64,000 bases of DNA from Sphaerochaeta pleomorpha str. Grapes. GTDB lineage: Bacteria > Spirochaetota > Spirochaetia > Sphaerochaetales > Sphaerochaetaceae. Under the pieces are notes generated by a model. It worked only from the letters and a program-made list of their open reading frames with translations. It was not told the origin of the DNA and did no database searches. The DNA is taken from positions 682,001 through 746,000 of the forward strand of contig NC_016633.1 in NCBI RefSeq assembly GCF_000236685.1. The letters are read 5' to 3'. The translations under genes and the position numbers were made by a program. This document shows, one piece after another, positions 52,784-62,328 of this stretch (position 1 is the stretch's first letter; each line of letters starts with the position of its first letter).

Positions 52784-53950
52784 TCACGTATTTACAAAAA
52801 AAAGCGGAAAATGGGGAGAAAGTGCAGCATCCTCGAGAGGTTCCAGGTTCATCAAGACTTTATCCAGAACCAAGGCTGCCGCACCAAAGGAGACCGCCTG
52901 GTACCCGAGCGAAGAAAATTGAATCTGACAGCCATTGTCGTCCCCATCCAGAGAGTTCTGCATGAGTGCCAGCTTCAACATTTCCGGCATAAAGGAACGG
53001 AATTTTTCTATATCCCCACCGATAAAAACATTCCCAATATCGAGTGTGTTAACAAGAAAAGCGATGTTACCGCATACTTCCCTTATATAATCCTGTAGTG
53101 CATCAAGGTCATCGGCGAGCTGATAATTGGGACTTGTCCCTTTTTTCAGAACTATCTGGTGTTTATCCTGGGATTCACGGTTGAAAACACTTTTGAATTC
53201 TCCCGCCATCGAGTGGTTTCCCCGGTAGATTTTCCCATCGAATCCAAAGCCAATACCAACTGTCGGTTGCGCTGAGCCATCTATGTCGGAATAACATTTC
53301 CAGAATTCAATCAGTACGAACAAGAAATTTTTCAATCGCCGTTTTCTCTGGAAAACAACTTCTCCCCAGGCGCCGCAATTGGCATCGTTTTCCAAGATGA
53401 CAGGAAAATCAAACCGGGAAGCCAGTTGTTTTGCAAAATCAAACGGTTGGGTAAAATCCAAGGATACAGAACGCGTGATTGTCTGGCTGTCACCATCGAC
53501 AATGCCCGAAAACCCGATCCCGACACCCAAAAGAGGGCGTTCAAGCCATTTGAGCCTACCTACCAACCCATCAAGCAAGGCAGTAATATCCTCACAGAAG
53601 GATTTTGCAACAAATCCTTTTGGAAGGGTCTCCGAAAAGAGGATAGCCCCTTCAAGATCAACAGCAAGGGCAGTATAGGAATCTGAACGGATTTCAATGC
53701 CCAATACAAAGAAATGGTCTTTATTCAGTTGCAAGCCAGTAGCTTTCCGGCCGCCTTTCGGGCCTACCTGCTTTTCATCGCATTCGAGCAGGACCTGCTG
53801 TTCTATCAGGTCATTGACAATGCTTGACATCGACGACTTATTCAAGCCAAGCCGTTTTGCCAGCTCTGCCCTGCTAAGCTCTTCCTCGATCCAAAGCTGT
53901 CTGATAACCCGGGAGGAATTTATAATCCTTGTTCTTCTGGGAAGGGACAT
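52784..53950 (-). CDS. ROK-family transcriptional regulator
   Basis: A 388-residue regulator. An N-terminal winged HTH (SRAELAKRLGLNKSSMSSIVNDLIEQ) precedes a ROK domain with GIEIRSDSYTALAVD, GIGFSGIVDGDSQ and ENDANCGAWGE. The usual zinc-binding CxCGxxGC motif after the GHMAGE segment is absent (HSMAGEFKSVF). It probably represses its own cluster until a sugar binds. AAGGAG lies 7 bases before the ATG. Its promoter overlaps a palindromic operator, and it leads the binding protein, permeases and GH20 gene. Confidence 0.9.
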   Translation of the reverse strand: MSLPRRTRIINSSRVIRQLWIEEELSRAELAKRLGLNKSSMSSIVNDLIEQQVLLECDEKQVGPKGGRKATGLQLNKDHFFVLGIEIRSDSYTALAVDLEGAILFSETLPKGFVAKSFCEDITALLDGLVGRLKWLERPLLGVGIGFSGIVDGDSQTITRSVSLDFTQPFDFAKQLASRFDFPVILENDANCGAWGEVVFQRKRRLKNFLFVLIEFWKCYSDIDGSAQPTVGIGFGFDGKIYRGNHSMAGEFKSVFNRESQDKHQIVLKKGTSPNYQLADDLDALQDYIREVCGNIAFLVNTLDIGNVFIGGDIEKFRSFMPEMLKLALMQNSLDGDDNGCQIQFSSLGYQAVSFGAAALVLDKVLMNLEPLEDAALSPHFPLFFVNT

Positions 53951-53967
53951 TTTCAGGCTCCTTCGGC

Positions 53968-54023
53968 TAGTTAGTATGTTTTTGTACTAACTAAAAGTAA
54001 ACCCTTTCTTCTATTTTTGTCAA
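53968..54023 (-). promoter_or_regulatory. ROK gene promoter with overlapping operator
   Basis: On the minus strand TTGACA (54023-54018) and TTACTT (54000-53995) are 17 bases apart. A perfect inverted repeat, TAGTTAGTA (53968-53976) and TACTAACTA (53985-53993), covers the start point. It resembles the TTAGT...ACTAA operators of ROK repressors such as XylR, so autoregulation is likely. Confidence 0.6.
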
Positions 54024-54152
54024 GAAAAATTTTTTTTATCTTCTTTATTGAATTGCAAATAAGAACATTTTCCCTTATTGCCAAGAGCAAAACTACTAAT
54101 CAAACCCAGGCTTATACTAGGTAGGTTGGTTCATAACCATTCCAACAAGGAC

Positions 54153-54195
54153 ATAGCAGGGGCACCCTATATTATATATAGGGTGCCCCTGCTAT
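54153..54195. repeat. Perfect 20-bp inverted repeat with a 3-base loop
   Basis: Left arm 54153-54172, loop TAT, right arm 54176-54195; the arms contain AGCAGGGGCACCCTATAT and its exact complement. No T-tract follows on either strand. It lies about 30 bases past the stop of the flavodoxin/ferredoxin gene, so it may end or protect that message. The rest of 54024-54224 shows no gene. Confidence 0.85.
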
Positions 54196-54224
54196 ATAGA
54201 TCCAAGTTGGTTGGGTTTTCTATC

Positions 54225-54968
54225 TCAATTTGTAAACAACTCACTTTCCCTTCGATTTTGACAATTTGTTTCCAAACGCTGCACGGTACCTAAAAACCGT
54301 TCATCGACAAACGTTCTTGCCTGACGCGAACAGCTCTTCACACACGCACAACAATGGATGCAAAGAGCAGGATCCTTGGTTTTCAAAGCATCGGTGGGAC
54401 ATACAGCCAGGCAACGGTTACAATGGATACAGCAATCATTGGCTACGCTCATATAAGGAGGGTCTGGACAAACGATTCCCGTGCGATAGGGTCTGTTTCC
54501 CTTTAGAAGGACTTTTTCACTTAGATTGGGAGCCAAGGCAGCAAGCTTGTCGAGCACGTGGAAATCCTCGATATCAGGTCGCTTGAAGCCGACTTTATCA
54601 GTGAAGCTATGTTGGGTAACGATTGTTGCTGCCCCTAGCAGGGGAACGTCCTTGCCTGCGAGAATATCCTCGATTTCAACAAGTGCATCATCATAATCAC
54701 GGTTACCGTAGGTTGCAATAGCCAAAGCCGAACAGTTCTGGCACGTAAGATGGCTTACAAGGTAGGATGCAAACAGAGCAGGTACCCTTCCTGCATATAC
54801 GGGAAAGGCAATTATCAAGAGCGTTTCTTTGAAAACGAGAAAATCCTTCCGGTCTTTTACAAGGGTGACATCAAATAGGTCAAAGCCTTTTTTCATTGAT
54901 TGTGCCACAGCAAGGGCACAGGTTTTACTATGGCCAGTAGGACTGAAACAGATACATGCAATGTTCAA
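54225..54968 (-). CDS. EFR1-type flavodoxin-ferredoxin fusion protein
   Basis: A 247-residue protein. Residues 1-150 form a flavodoxin-like domain: SPTGHSKTCALAVAQ is the FMN phosphate loop and FPVYAGRVPALFASYL follows. The C-terminus has two 4Fe-4S motifs, CCIHCNRCLAVCP and CIHCCACVKSCS (about 180-225). It should carry electrons between unknown partners in the cytoplasm. The start is a TTG that overlaps the ArsR stop, with GAGGAA 7 bases upstream, so the two genes are translationally coupled. Confidence 0.87.
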   Translation of the reverse strand: MNIACICFSPTGHSKTCALAVAQSMKKGFDLFDVTLVKDRKDFLVFKETLLIIAFPVYAGRVPALFASYLVSHLTCQNCSALAIATYGNRDYDDALVEIEDILAGKDVPLLGAATIVTQHSFTDKVGFKRPDIEDFHVLDKLAALAPNLSEKVLLKGNRPYRTGIVCPDPPYMSVANDCCIHCNRCLAVCPTDALKTKDPALCIHCCACVKSCSRQARTFVDERFLGTVQRLETNCQNRRESELFTN

Positions 54969-55270
54969 AACAATTCCTCGTAGTGTTCCATACCCAATGC
55001 CAAAATGCTATGGATATGTTCATCATTGAGTCGATAGACTACGTTACGCCCCTCTTTTCGGAATCGGACCAAACGTCTTGCCCTCAACAATTTCAGTTGC
55101 TGGCTGATGGTACTCTGTTGCATCCCCAGGGACTCTGATATGGTATTTACCCCCAGCTCGCCTTTTTCAAGGAGAAACAATATCTTTAGACGGGTAGGAT
55201 CCCCGAAAACCTTGAAAAACTCTGCAATATCGACAATTTCTTCCTCTAAAGGAATTAATAACTCTTGCAT
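54965..55270 (-). CDS. ArsR-family winged-helix regulator
   Basis: A 101-residue repressor. FKVFGDPTRLKILFLLEKGELGV, TISESLGMQQSTISQQLKLLRARRLVRFRKEGRNVVYRL is the typical winged HTH. The Cys-rich metal motif of classic ArsR (ELCVCDL) reads ELGVNTI here, so arsenic or Cd sensing by that site is not supported. The ATG follows AGGGAGG. Its target is probably itself and the downstream fusion protein. Confidence 0.88.
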   Translation of the reverse strand: MQELLIPLEEEIVDIAEFFKVFGDPTRLKILFLLEKGELGVNTISESLGMQQSTISQQLKLLRARRLVRFRKEGRNVVYRLNDEHIHSILALGMEHYEELF

Positions 55271-55288
55271 GGCTACCTCCCTTTTTCG

Positions 55289-55305
55289 AGTATACAGACA
55301 CTGTA
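55289..55305 (-). promoter_or_regulatory. ArsR promoter -10 with overlapping operator
   Basis: TATACT on the minus strand (55294-55289) overlaps the inverted repeat TACAG-ACA-CTGTA (55293-55305). A related repeat, CTGTA-AAA-TACAG, sits at 55368-55380. The -35 is weak. Binding of the ArsR product is inferred. Confidence 0.4.
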
Positions 55306-55411
55306 AGGAAAAGACCAGCATATCTAATTTTGGGAAATACAATCGGTACAAGATATATTCTCATTTTCTGTAAAATACAGTACAGTGATAGCATATAAAT
55401 CTGGAGCATAC

Positions 55412-55908
55412 ATGGGCAAACCCTTAATTGGATGGATTGGCACTGGTGTAATGGGCCGTGGATGGCCCATCAAATCCTTGTTGTCAGCCACTGGGTAACC
55501 GTATATGACAGGACGCCATCGAAAACCGAACCTTTGCCCAAGAAAGTTGCAGCCTAGGCATCGAGCCAACGGAAGCAGAAAAAAAGGATATACTTTTTTC
55601 GATGGGAACGCACCCAAAGATGTCGGAGAGACCTCGGATGATCGAGACGATTGGCAAGGGCTCAGCGGATTGCTGGACTTTGGCAATCTCGCTCCAAAGA
55701 TATTGAATGGTAATTTTCAACCAAGCCTCGCTGTCGACCATTTTGCCAGAGACAGTGGAATAGCTCTGGAAGAATCAGAAAACAGGGGATTATGCCTCCC
55801 TACCCTTGCATTGGCCTTGTAGCTTTTTATCGTTCCACAAGGCTCAGGAGAAGGAAAATCAGGCATATAAGCATTAGTATCGGCACTGGACAGATTGAGC
55901 CAGTCACA
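55412..55908 (+). pseudogene. Decayed beta-hydroxyacid dehydrogenase (3-hydroxyisobutyrate dehydrogenase family)
   Basis: A gene remnant on the plus strand. It opens with ATG and MGKPLIGWIGTGVMG (Rossmann loop), shifts frame near 55453, and continues as WMAHQILVVSHWVTVYDRTPSKTEPL. Stop codons and another frameshift follow (TAG near 55554). The C-terminal part reads NLAPKILNGNFQPS ... DHFARDSGIALEE ... LCLPTLALAL, then after TAG a LFIVPQGSGEGKSGI fragment, TAA, and ALVSALDRLS. This matches the family order, but about 120 residues of the middle, including the catalytic region, are missing. The family normally spans about 290 residues. No intact copy is in the window. Confidence 0.82.
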
Positions 55909-55934
55909 TTGTTATACCAACCAGGAGGTTTGAG

Positions 55935-57230
55935 GTGAACATTCACAAAGAAGCTGCAAAACTTGTCCTAGAGGGCAAGGAAGTAAACCTTCCCGTAATT
56001 ACTGACAATATGGGGGGCAAATCACTCGACATAACGAAACTACGCAAAGATACCGGTTACATAACCTATGACCCTGGTTTTGTAAACACAGGATCCTGCA
56101 TGAGCTCCATATGTTATGTTGACGGAGAAAACGGAATCCTCCGTTACCGTGGATATGATATCGAGGACCTTGTAGAAACCTGTGACTTCGTTGAAGTCGC
56201 CTATCTCTTGATCAAAGGCGAATTGCCTGACCTGCCACAGCGGCATACCTATGCAGAGTTGCTAAACAAGCATTCACTCCTGCATGTCGATATGAGGAAT
56301 TTCTTCCGTGACTACCCACAGGAAGCCCATCCCATGTCAATCCTTTCGGCAATGGTTGCTTCCCTTTCCGCCTTCTATCCGGAATTGGAAGACGTCGATC
56401 CAGAAGAGAATGTTGACTTGACCGTCACGCGTCTGCTTTCCAAAATGAGAACCATTGCAGCTTTCAGCTATCGACAGATGAACGGGCTCGATTTTGTGGA
56501 ACCCACCTACAAATACTCCTATTGTGAAAACTTCTTGAACATGATGTTCAAGACCCCTGTCAACGCCTATGTACCAGATCCAGTGCATGTAAAGGCTCTC
56601 AACGAACTGTTGATCCTCCATGCCGACCATGAACAGAACTGTTCGACAAGTGCTGTCCGTCTGGTAGGAAGCAGTGAAGCCAACCTCTATGCCTCTGTTG
56701 CTGCAGGGTGCTGTGCACTGTGGGGAAGCAAACACGGGGGAGCAAACCAGGCCGTTCTGGAAATGCTGACAAAGATTTATAACGATGGCATGAGCATCGA
56801 GGAAGTAGTCAGCAAAGCCAAGGACAAGGATGATCCCTTCAGGCTCTCAGGATTCGGTCACCGGGTATACAAGACCTATGATCCAAGGGCGAAGATAGCG
56901 AAGAAAATCTGCACTGAGGTACTGGGTGTCGAAAGCCAGAATGATCCATTGCTCCAGATTGCCCTCGAGCTTGAAAAAGTTGCCCTCAGCGATCCTTATT
57001 TCATCGAAAGGAATCTCTACCCGAACGTAGACTTCTATACCGGTATAATTTTCCACTCGATGGGTATTCCCGAATCGATGTTTACGGTTCTGTTTGCACT
57101 CGGACGACTTCCCGGCTGGATTTCCCACTGGTTGGAATGGAGACATGACCCGTATCAGAAAATCGGTCGCCCACGTCAAGTCTATTCAGGCCCACAGGTC
57201 AGGAAGGTTGTTCCGCTTGAAGACCGGTAA
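55935..57230 (+). CDS. gltA: Citrate synthase
   Basis: A 431-residue enzyme that joins oxaloacetate and acetyl-CoA. Active-site regions are LHADHEQNCSTSAVR (His), WGSKHGGANQAVLEM (His), and GFGHRVYKTYDPRA (Arg), with the catalytic Asp in NVDFYTG. The start is GTG: AGGAGG lies 6 bases before it. With acn and icd nearby it supplies 2-oxoglutarate. A HAD gene overlaps its end. Confidence 0.97.
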   Translation: MNIHKEAAKLVLEGKEVNLPVITDNMGGKSLDITKLRKDTGYITYDPGFVNTGSCMSSICYVDGENGILRYRGYDIEDLVETCDFVEVAYLLIKGELPDLPQRHTYAELLNKHSLLHVDMRNFFRDYPQEAHPMSILSAMVASLSAFYPELEDVDPEENVDLTVTRLLSKMRTIAAFSYRQMNGLDFVEPTYKYSYCENFLNMMFKTPVNAYVPDPVHVKALNELLILHADHEQNCSTSAVRLVGSSEANLYASVAAGCCALWGSKHGGANQAVLEMLTKIYNDGMSIEEVVSKAKDKDDPFRLSGFGHRVYKTYDPRAKIAKKICTEVLGVESQNDPLLQIALELEKVALSDPYFIERNLYPNVDFYTGIIFHSMGIPESMFTVLFALGRLPGWISHWLEWRHDPYQKIGRPRQVYSGPQVRKVVPLEDR

Positions 57231-57879
57231 AGCACTGATTTTCGATTTCAATGGCACGCTCTTCTGGGATACTTCCTATAACAGGGAAGCCTGGGGGGCG
57301 ATTGCCAAAAAATATCGGAACAAACCATTTACTGACGAGGAAATGCACCTGCTCAACGGAAGGACAAACTACCAGACGGTAGCATACCTTCTAGGTTATA
57401 GTTGTGACCAAAAGACTGCCGATTCGATAGCCAGGGAAAAGGAAGCTCTGTACATACAGATATGCGAGGACCATCACCCCCTACACCTTGCGCCCGGAGC
57501 GGAATCCTTGCTGAAAAAAGCCAAACTGCTTGGCATCCCTATGGCTATTGCAACTAGTGCAGGAAAGGAAAACATGGACCACTACAAACAGTGGTTCTCC
57601 CTTGGCAGGTACTTTGACGAGCATCTCATTATTACCGATGACGGGAAACGCAGGGGGAAACCGGAACCTGACATCTACCTCGAGGCCTGCAAGGCACTTG
57701 GTTACTCCCCGTCTTCCTGTATCGTGTTTGAGGATACGAAAAGCGGTATCCAAAGCGCAATCAATGCGGGAATAACGGAAATCTACGCGATTGCAAGCAA
57801 CGGGGCAGACATTGAGACAATAAAGGCCATGGAACATGTCCATGGCCTTCTCAGCGATTTCAATCAATTCAACCTATAG
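57217..57879 (+). CDS. HAD-superfamily phosphatase (beta-phosphoglucomutase-like)
   Basis: A 220-residue HAD hydrolase. Motif I is [11 protein letters not shown]; Asn replaces the second Asp (DxDGT to DFNGT), the form found in several sugar-phosphate phosphatases. Later motifs are [11 protein letters not shown] (II), [11 protein letters not shown] (III) and [16 protein letters not shown] (IV). TTG at 57217 with AGGAAGG upstream is the most likely start; it is inside gltA. The substrate is unknown. The end overlaps icd by 6 bases on the opposite strand. Confidence 0.83.
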   Translation: MKTGKALIFDFNGTLFWDTSYNREAWGAIAKKYRNKPFTDEEMHLLNGRTNYQTVAYLLGYSCDQKTADSIAREKEALYIQICEDHHPLHLAPGAESLLKKAKLLGIPMAIATSAGKENMDHYKQWFSLGRYFDEHLIITDDGKRRGKPEPDIYLEACKALGYSPSSCIVFEDTKSGIQSAINAGITEIYAIASNGADIETIKAMEHVHGLLSDFNQFNL

Positions 57880-59103
57880 GTTTTCTATCAGAGTATCCCC
57901 GAATTCCTTTGTCCCCAACAGCACAGAAGGCATTTTTTCATTCTGGAGCAACCGGAAAAAGTCCTGCGTTACGTTACCGCTTGCAATGCTGCGTGCAACT
58001 GACGACCGTATCAGATCGGCAGCGGCATCCCATTGCAGGTACCGAAGCATCATTTCAGACGACAGTACCAGCGAGAGAGGATTAACCATGTTTTTTCCGG
58101 CTATATCGGGTGCTGTCCCGTGGGTTGCCTCGAAGATTGCAGCGCCGCTGTCATAGTTGATATTCGCACCAGGGGCAATCCCGATCCCCCCGACCTCGGC
58201 AGCCAGGGCATCGGAAACATAGTCCCCGTTGAGATTCATGGTGGCAATGACATCGTAGGCTTCAGGCTTCAATAAAATATTCTGAAGGAAGGCATCACAG
58301 ATGCAGTCCTTGATCTCCAAGTCGGCAAGGCCTTCGCGTTTGATAAAATAGCGCCCGCTCTCGTCCCTGATGGCACCGAATTCCTTCTCGGCCAACTCAT
58401 AACCCCACTTACGGAAGCCGCCTTCGGTAAATTTCATGATATTACCCTTATGGACAAGGGTAACATTCCTGCGTTTCTTTTCCAGCGCATAGAGGATAGC
58501 GGACCGTACCAGGCGCTGGGTCCCTTCCTTCGAAACAGGTTTGATGCCAATTGCGCTGGTTTGGGGAAACCGTATGGCACTCACCCCCATTTCATCACTC
58601 AAAAAAGCGATTACTTTCTGTACTGCCTCAGACCCTGCTTCCCATTCGATACCTGCATAGATATCTTCGGTGTTTTCCCTGAATACGACCATATCTACTT
58701 TCTCGGGGTGTCTAACTGGTGAAGGAACACCTGTAAAATATTCGACAGGGCGAAGGCATACGAACAGATCAAGTTTCTGGCGCAAGGTGACATTCAAGGA
58801 ACGCATGCCTTTGCCGACAGGAGTGGTAAGCGGTCCCTTGATAGCAACCTTGTACGTAGAGATAGCCTCAAGGGTTTCATCGGGAAGGAAAGTTCCGACA
58901 GTGTCCAGGGCTTTTTGCCCGGCAAGGATTTCTTTCCATTCGATCTTTCGCTCATTGCCATAGGCTTTCATAACGGCGGCATCTACTACCGACTTCATAA
59001 CAGATGTTATTTCTTTGCCTACTCCATCCCCTTCGATAAAGGGGATGACCGGATGGGAGGGAACGATGATTTTACCGTTTTCCATACTGATGTGTGTTTG
59101 CAT
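57874..59103 (-). CDS. icd: Isocitrate dehydrogenase, probably NAD-dependent
   Basis: A 409-residue enzyme that oxidises isocitrate to 2-oxoglutarate. [18 protein letters not shown] carries the substrate-binding Ser and Arg residues of the E. coli type, followed by [14 protein letters not shown] and NLNGDYVSD. In the cofactor loop, [14 protein letters not shown] has Asp-Ile where NADP enzymes have Lys-Tyr (E. coli 344-345), and the Tyr of TYDFERL is Gln (VTQDFFRL). These changes are known to switch preference to NAD. The ATG overlaps the acn stop (TAATG). Confidence 0.9.
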   Translation of the reverse strand: MQTHISMENGKIIVPSHPVIPFIEGDGVGKEITSVMKSVVDAAVMKAYGNERKIEWKEILAGQKALDTVGTFLPDETLEAISTYKVAIKGPLTTPVGKGMRSLNVTLRQKLDLFVCLRPVEYFTGVPSPVRHPEKVDMVVFRENTEDIYAGIEWEAGSEAVQKVIAFLSDEMGVSAIRFPQTSAIGIKPVSKEGTQRLVRSAILYALEKKRRNVTLVHKGNIMKFTEGGFRKWGYELAEKEFGAIRDESGRYFIKREGLADLEIKDCICDAFLQNILLKPEAYDVIATMNLNGDYVSDALAAEVGGIGIAPGANINYDSGAAIFEATHGTAPDIAGKNMVNPLSLVLSSEMMLRYLQWDAAADLIRSSVARSIASGNVTQDFFRLLQNEKMPSVLLGTKEFGDTLIENL

Positions 59104-61040
59104 TATTTCTCTCCCTTGAGGACATTGAGCAACCCACCGGCAAGCAGCATTTCCTTCTGGTCCTCGGTACAATGACAATCAAGCGAGAAGGCAAGGTTGG
59201 CGGTTTTATCAGTGAGCACGACCGTACCGGTCGAGATCTGGCTGACAATATCATCGATTACCAGCTCATCCCCTTCAGAAATCCTCAGATAGTCTTTTTC
59301 ATCCTTGAAAGTCAAAGGTACAATGCCAAAGTTGCAGAGATTATTCTGGTGGATACGTTCGATGGAAATGGCAACAACAGCTTTTACGCCCAGAAACATC
59401 GGGCAAATGGCAGCATGCTCCCGGCTTGAACCCTGTCCATACGAAGCGCCTGCAACGATAACGTTGCCAACACCCGCATCCCTGTTCTTCGCCGCCCTCG
59501 CAGGAAAGAGCGGGTCGACAGGTTCAAAAACATATTTCGAATATTCGGGAATGTTCGAGCGATATTTCAGCCTGGCTCCGGCAGGCATAATATGGTCGGT
59601 GGTTATCTTGTCTCCCACCTTTATTGCCACTACCCCTTTGAGATTTTTTGCCAGCGGGGTGTTTATTGGCGGGTTGCCGATATTCGGTCCCCTGACAATT
59701 TCCACCTGAGACCCATCAAGGGGTGGGAATATGAACATACGGTCATCGATTATGAATTTTTCGGGCATCGAAACCTGCGGATAGGCTATCCCATGATTGC
59801 CAAGGGGGTCGACAAAGGTTCCCGCAATGGCACTGAGGGCTGCGCTTTCCGGGCTTACCAGATAGAGCTGACCGCTCTTCGTACCGCTCCTGCCTTCAAA
59901 ATTACGGTTGCTGGTTCGCAGCGAAATCCCATTTGTATTGGGACTCTGGTGATTCCCGATGCAAAAACCACAGGCACTTTCGAGAATCCTGGCTCCGCTG
60001 GCAATCATCTTTGCAAGCGATCCGTCACTGGCAAGCATCAGCAAGACTTCCCTGCTTCCCGGCGCAATGCCAAGGCTTACATGCTCGCTGACAGTATGCC
60101 CGTCAAGAATATCGGCTACCTTTTTCATATCGGTATAGCTACTATTGGTACAGGACCCGATGAGCACCTGATCGATTTTTTTGCCTGCAAAGTCTTTCAT
60201 CCTGGCGATGTTTCCAGGAGAATGGGGACAAGCGCAAAGTGGTTCCAACACCGAAAGATCCAATTCAAACAACTGGTCATACACGGCATCGCTGTCTGCC
60301 AAGAGAGGTACGTAATCCTGGGCTCTCCCTTGTGCCTGCAAGAAGGCAAGGGTATTCTCGTCAGAAGGAAACAAACTGGTGGTTACACCACATTCTGCAC
60401 CCATATTGCAAATGGTTGCACGGTCTGTCACCTGAAGGGTCTTCACGCCCTCCCCTGTATATTCAAATACACAGTTCACGTTTCCCTTTACGGTAAAATG
60501 TTCGAGGACAGCAAGAATGACGTCCTTTGCAGACACCCAGGGACGAAGTTTGCCACTGAGGCGAATTTCAACCACCTTGGGGCTGATGATATGAAAAGGT
60601 CCCCCGGCCATGGCTACTGCGACATCGAGACCGCCTGCCCCTATGGCTATCATTGCCAGCCCACCACCGGTAGGTGTATGGCTGTCGCTGCCAAGGAGGG
60701 TTTTCCCTGGGGCTCCGAACCGTTCGAGGTGTACCTGGTGGCAAATCCCGTTTCCGGCACGGGAAAATACAATACCTTTGCTTGCTGCAACGCTCTGCAG
60801 GTAGCGATGGTCGTCTGCATTTTCAAAACCTACCTGTACGGTGTTATGGTCGACATAGCTGACTGCCAGTTCATTCTTGATTCGATCCAACCCCATTGAT
60901 TCAAACTGCAGGTAGGCCATTGTACCGGTTGCATCCTGGGTCAAGGTCTGGTCGATATGGATCCCGATCGGTTTCCCCGCTTCAATACAGCCTTCCTCAA
61001 GATGGGACGAGAGGATTTTTTCGGTGAGTGTCTTACCCAT
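59103..61040 (-). CDS. acn: Aconitate hydratase (Aquifex/mitochondrial-type)
   Basis: A 645-residue 4Fe-4S enzyme that isomerises citrate to isocitrate. [32 protein letters not shown] and [12 protein letters not shown] include the three cluster Cys; the C-terminal swivel domain has [17 protein letters not shown]-like [14 protein letters not shown]. The length suits the compact aconitase group, not the 890-residue AcnA. AGGAGC precedes the ATG. Coupled to icd, it forms a two-gene citrate-to-2-oxoglutarate unit. Confidence 0.95.
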   Translation of the reverse strand: MGKTLTEKILSSHLEEGCIEAGKPIGIHIDQTLTQDATGTMAYLQFESMGLDRIKNELAVSYVDHNTVQVGFENADDHRYLQSVAASKGIVFSRAGNGICHQVHLERFGAPGKTLLGSDSHTPTGGGLAMIAIGAGGLDVAVAMAGGPFHIISPKVVEIRLSGKLRPWVSAKDVILAVLEHFTVKGNVNCVFEYTGEGVKTLQVTDRATICNMGAECGVTTSLFPSDENTLAFLQAQGRAQDYVPLLADSDAVYDQLFELDLSVLEPLCACPHSPGNIARMKDFAGKKIDQVLIGSCTNSSYTDMKKVADILDGHTVSEHVSLGIAPGSREVLLMLASDGSLAKMIASGARILESACGFCIGNHQSPNTNGISLRTSNRNFEGRSGTKSGQLYLVSPESAALSAIAGTFVDPLGNHGIAYPQVSMPEKFIIDDRMFIFPPLDGSQVEIVRGPNIGNPPINTPLAKNLKGVVAIKVGDKITTDHIMPAGARLKYRSNIPEYSKYVFEPVDPLFPARAAKNRDAGVGNVIVAGASYGQGSSREHAAICPMFLGVKAVVAISIERIHQNNLCNFGIVPLTFKDEKDYLRISEGDELVIDDIVSQISTGTVVLTDKTANLAFSLDCHCTEDQKEMLLAGGLLNVLKGEK

Positions 61041-61069
61041 AGGTGCTCCTGATATATGATTATCTTTCT

Positions 61070-61098
61070 ATTGTATACGATTATATCGTTTTTTGCAA
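61070..61098 (-). promoter_or_regulatory. acn-icd promoter with internal inverted repeat
   Basis: On the minus strand TTGCAA (61098-61093), 17 bases, TACAAT (61075-61070). The spacer holds ACGAT-ATA-ATCGT (61090-61078), a possible operator. Confidence 0.6.
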
Positions 61099-61108
61099 AA
61101 CCCTGGTT

Positions 61109-62308
61109 TTAGGCTTGTTCAACACTTTGTTTTCGTTGCAAGACCAAGGCCACTGCCATTTCAAGGAACACCACAGAACCTGCGATTACCCCAAAGAGAA
61201 GCAGCACTGTCTGGAATGAGAACCGCTCATATATATAACCACCGAAAACGGCACCAAAGATAGTTCCTACGGTAAGCAGGACCTCGTGGACAATCATCCT
61301 CTCTGATCGATTGAGACATCCGCTTACCCCATGGAACATGCTCTGGTCATAGCCTGCCGCAAATACGATGCCAAAGAGAAAGAAGAAAACGGCATACCCA
61401 CTGATAGATTCGATTTTGACTGCCGCCAGGCAAAGGATTGAAAAGAGAATCTGGGTCAGGAAAATATACCGTTTATGGAACTGCCAGAAACCGGTGAGTC
61501 CCAAAGCCATAAAACTGAAACACGTCGTAACCCCGCGAATGAGCAGCAGAAGGCCAGTCGTACTTTCGCTGATTTTCAGGACTTCCTTGGCATAGAGCGG
61601 AAATATGGTTAGGATGAGACTCATCCCTGAATATACTATTATCAAGCCGATCCAACAGTAGTACCGCAGAATCGTGCTGTTGTCCTTCAGTTGGCTCTGT
61701 TGCCTTTCGGTTTTCTCGCTTGCAACCGAGCGTATACCGGGAACCAGTACACTGCTGAGATAGATTACCAGAAACACGAAACCGAACAGGACAAGGGCTG
61801 TGTAGAACGGAAGTGTCGTGGAACGCTCAACCAGGATTCCTGCGACAAATGAAGAAAAGCCAACCCCGAACGACCAGGAAAAATTGAAAGCATTGGTAAC
61901 ATGATTCAGTTCCCTGCCTTCCTTTCCCCGAGAAAACCACCCCTCGATCTGGGGCCACAGAAGACTCATGAAGGCACCATAGAAGGCAAGGCTCACATAG
62001 GCAACGGCAAGGTTGGTAGCTGAGACGAAAACCGCTACCGAGACAGCCATCCCGGCAAGGGATATTTCAACGAGGTTCCTTGGCCGGAAATTGGTACAGT
62101 AAGAGGCCCCTGCGATACAGAATACCAGATAGGTAGCTGTACTGATCGACGTGGCAATACCGATTTTATCGGCGGTCAAACCGAAAAAAGCCTTCAGATG
62201 GTATACCATAGCCAAATTGACCATCGCAATGGTCAACTGGGCGATAAAGGATGAAATATTCAATACCCAAAACTGTATGGATGCAGTCTTTTCTTTTGTG
62301 AATTCCAT
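61109..62308 (-). CDS. MFS transporter
   Basis: A 399-residue permease with 12 predicted hydrophobic helices. The typical central cytoplasmic loop (about residues 190-215) is charged. The ATG at 62308 follows GGGAGAG; the longer reading frame upstream is antisense to another gene. Substrate is unknown. It lies downstream of a candidate promoter with CTTG-NN-CAAG repeats and divergent from a DUF212 gene. Confidence 0.83.
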   Translation of the reverse strand: MEFTKEKTASIQFWVLNISSFIAQLTIAMVNLAMVYHLKAFFGLTADKIGIATSISTATYLVFCIAGASYCTNFRPRNLVEISLAGMAVSVAVFVSATNLAVAYVSLAFYGAFMSLLWPQIEGWFSRGKEGRELNHVTNAFNFSWSFGVGFSSFVAGILVERSTTLPFYTALVLFGFVFLVIYLSSVLVPGIRSVASEKTERQQSQLKDNSTILRYYCWIGLIIVYSGMSLILTIFPLYAKEVLKISESTTGLLLLIRGVTTCFSFMALGLTGFWQFHKRYIFLTQILFSILCLAAVKIESISGYAVFFFLFGIVFAAGYDQSMFHGVSGCLNRSERMIVHEVLLTVGTIFGAVFGGYIYERFSFQTVLLLFGVIAGSVVFLEMAVALVLQRKQSVEQA

Positions 62309-62328
62309 GAAACTCTCCCGGTAGCAAA

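Noticed and set aside
55505-55822. A 105-codon plus-strand ORF between ArsR and gltA
   Set aside because: Its C-terminal half is a fragment of the decayed dehydrogenase and its N-terminal half is out of frame with that family.
59592-60899. A 435-codon plus-strand frame opposite acn
   Set aside because: It is antisense to a clear aconitase, has no recognisable motif and its composition is that of a shadow frame.
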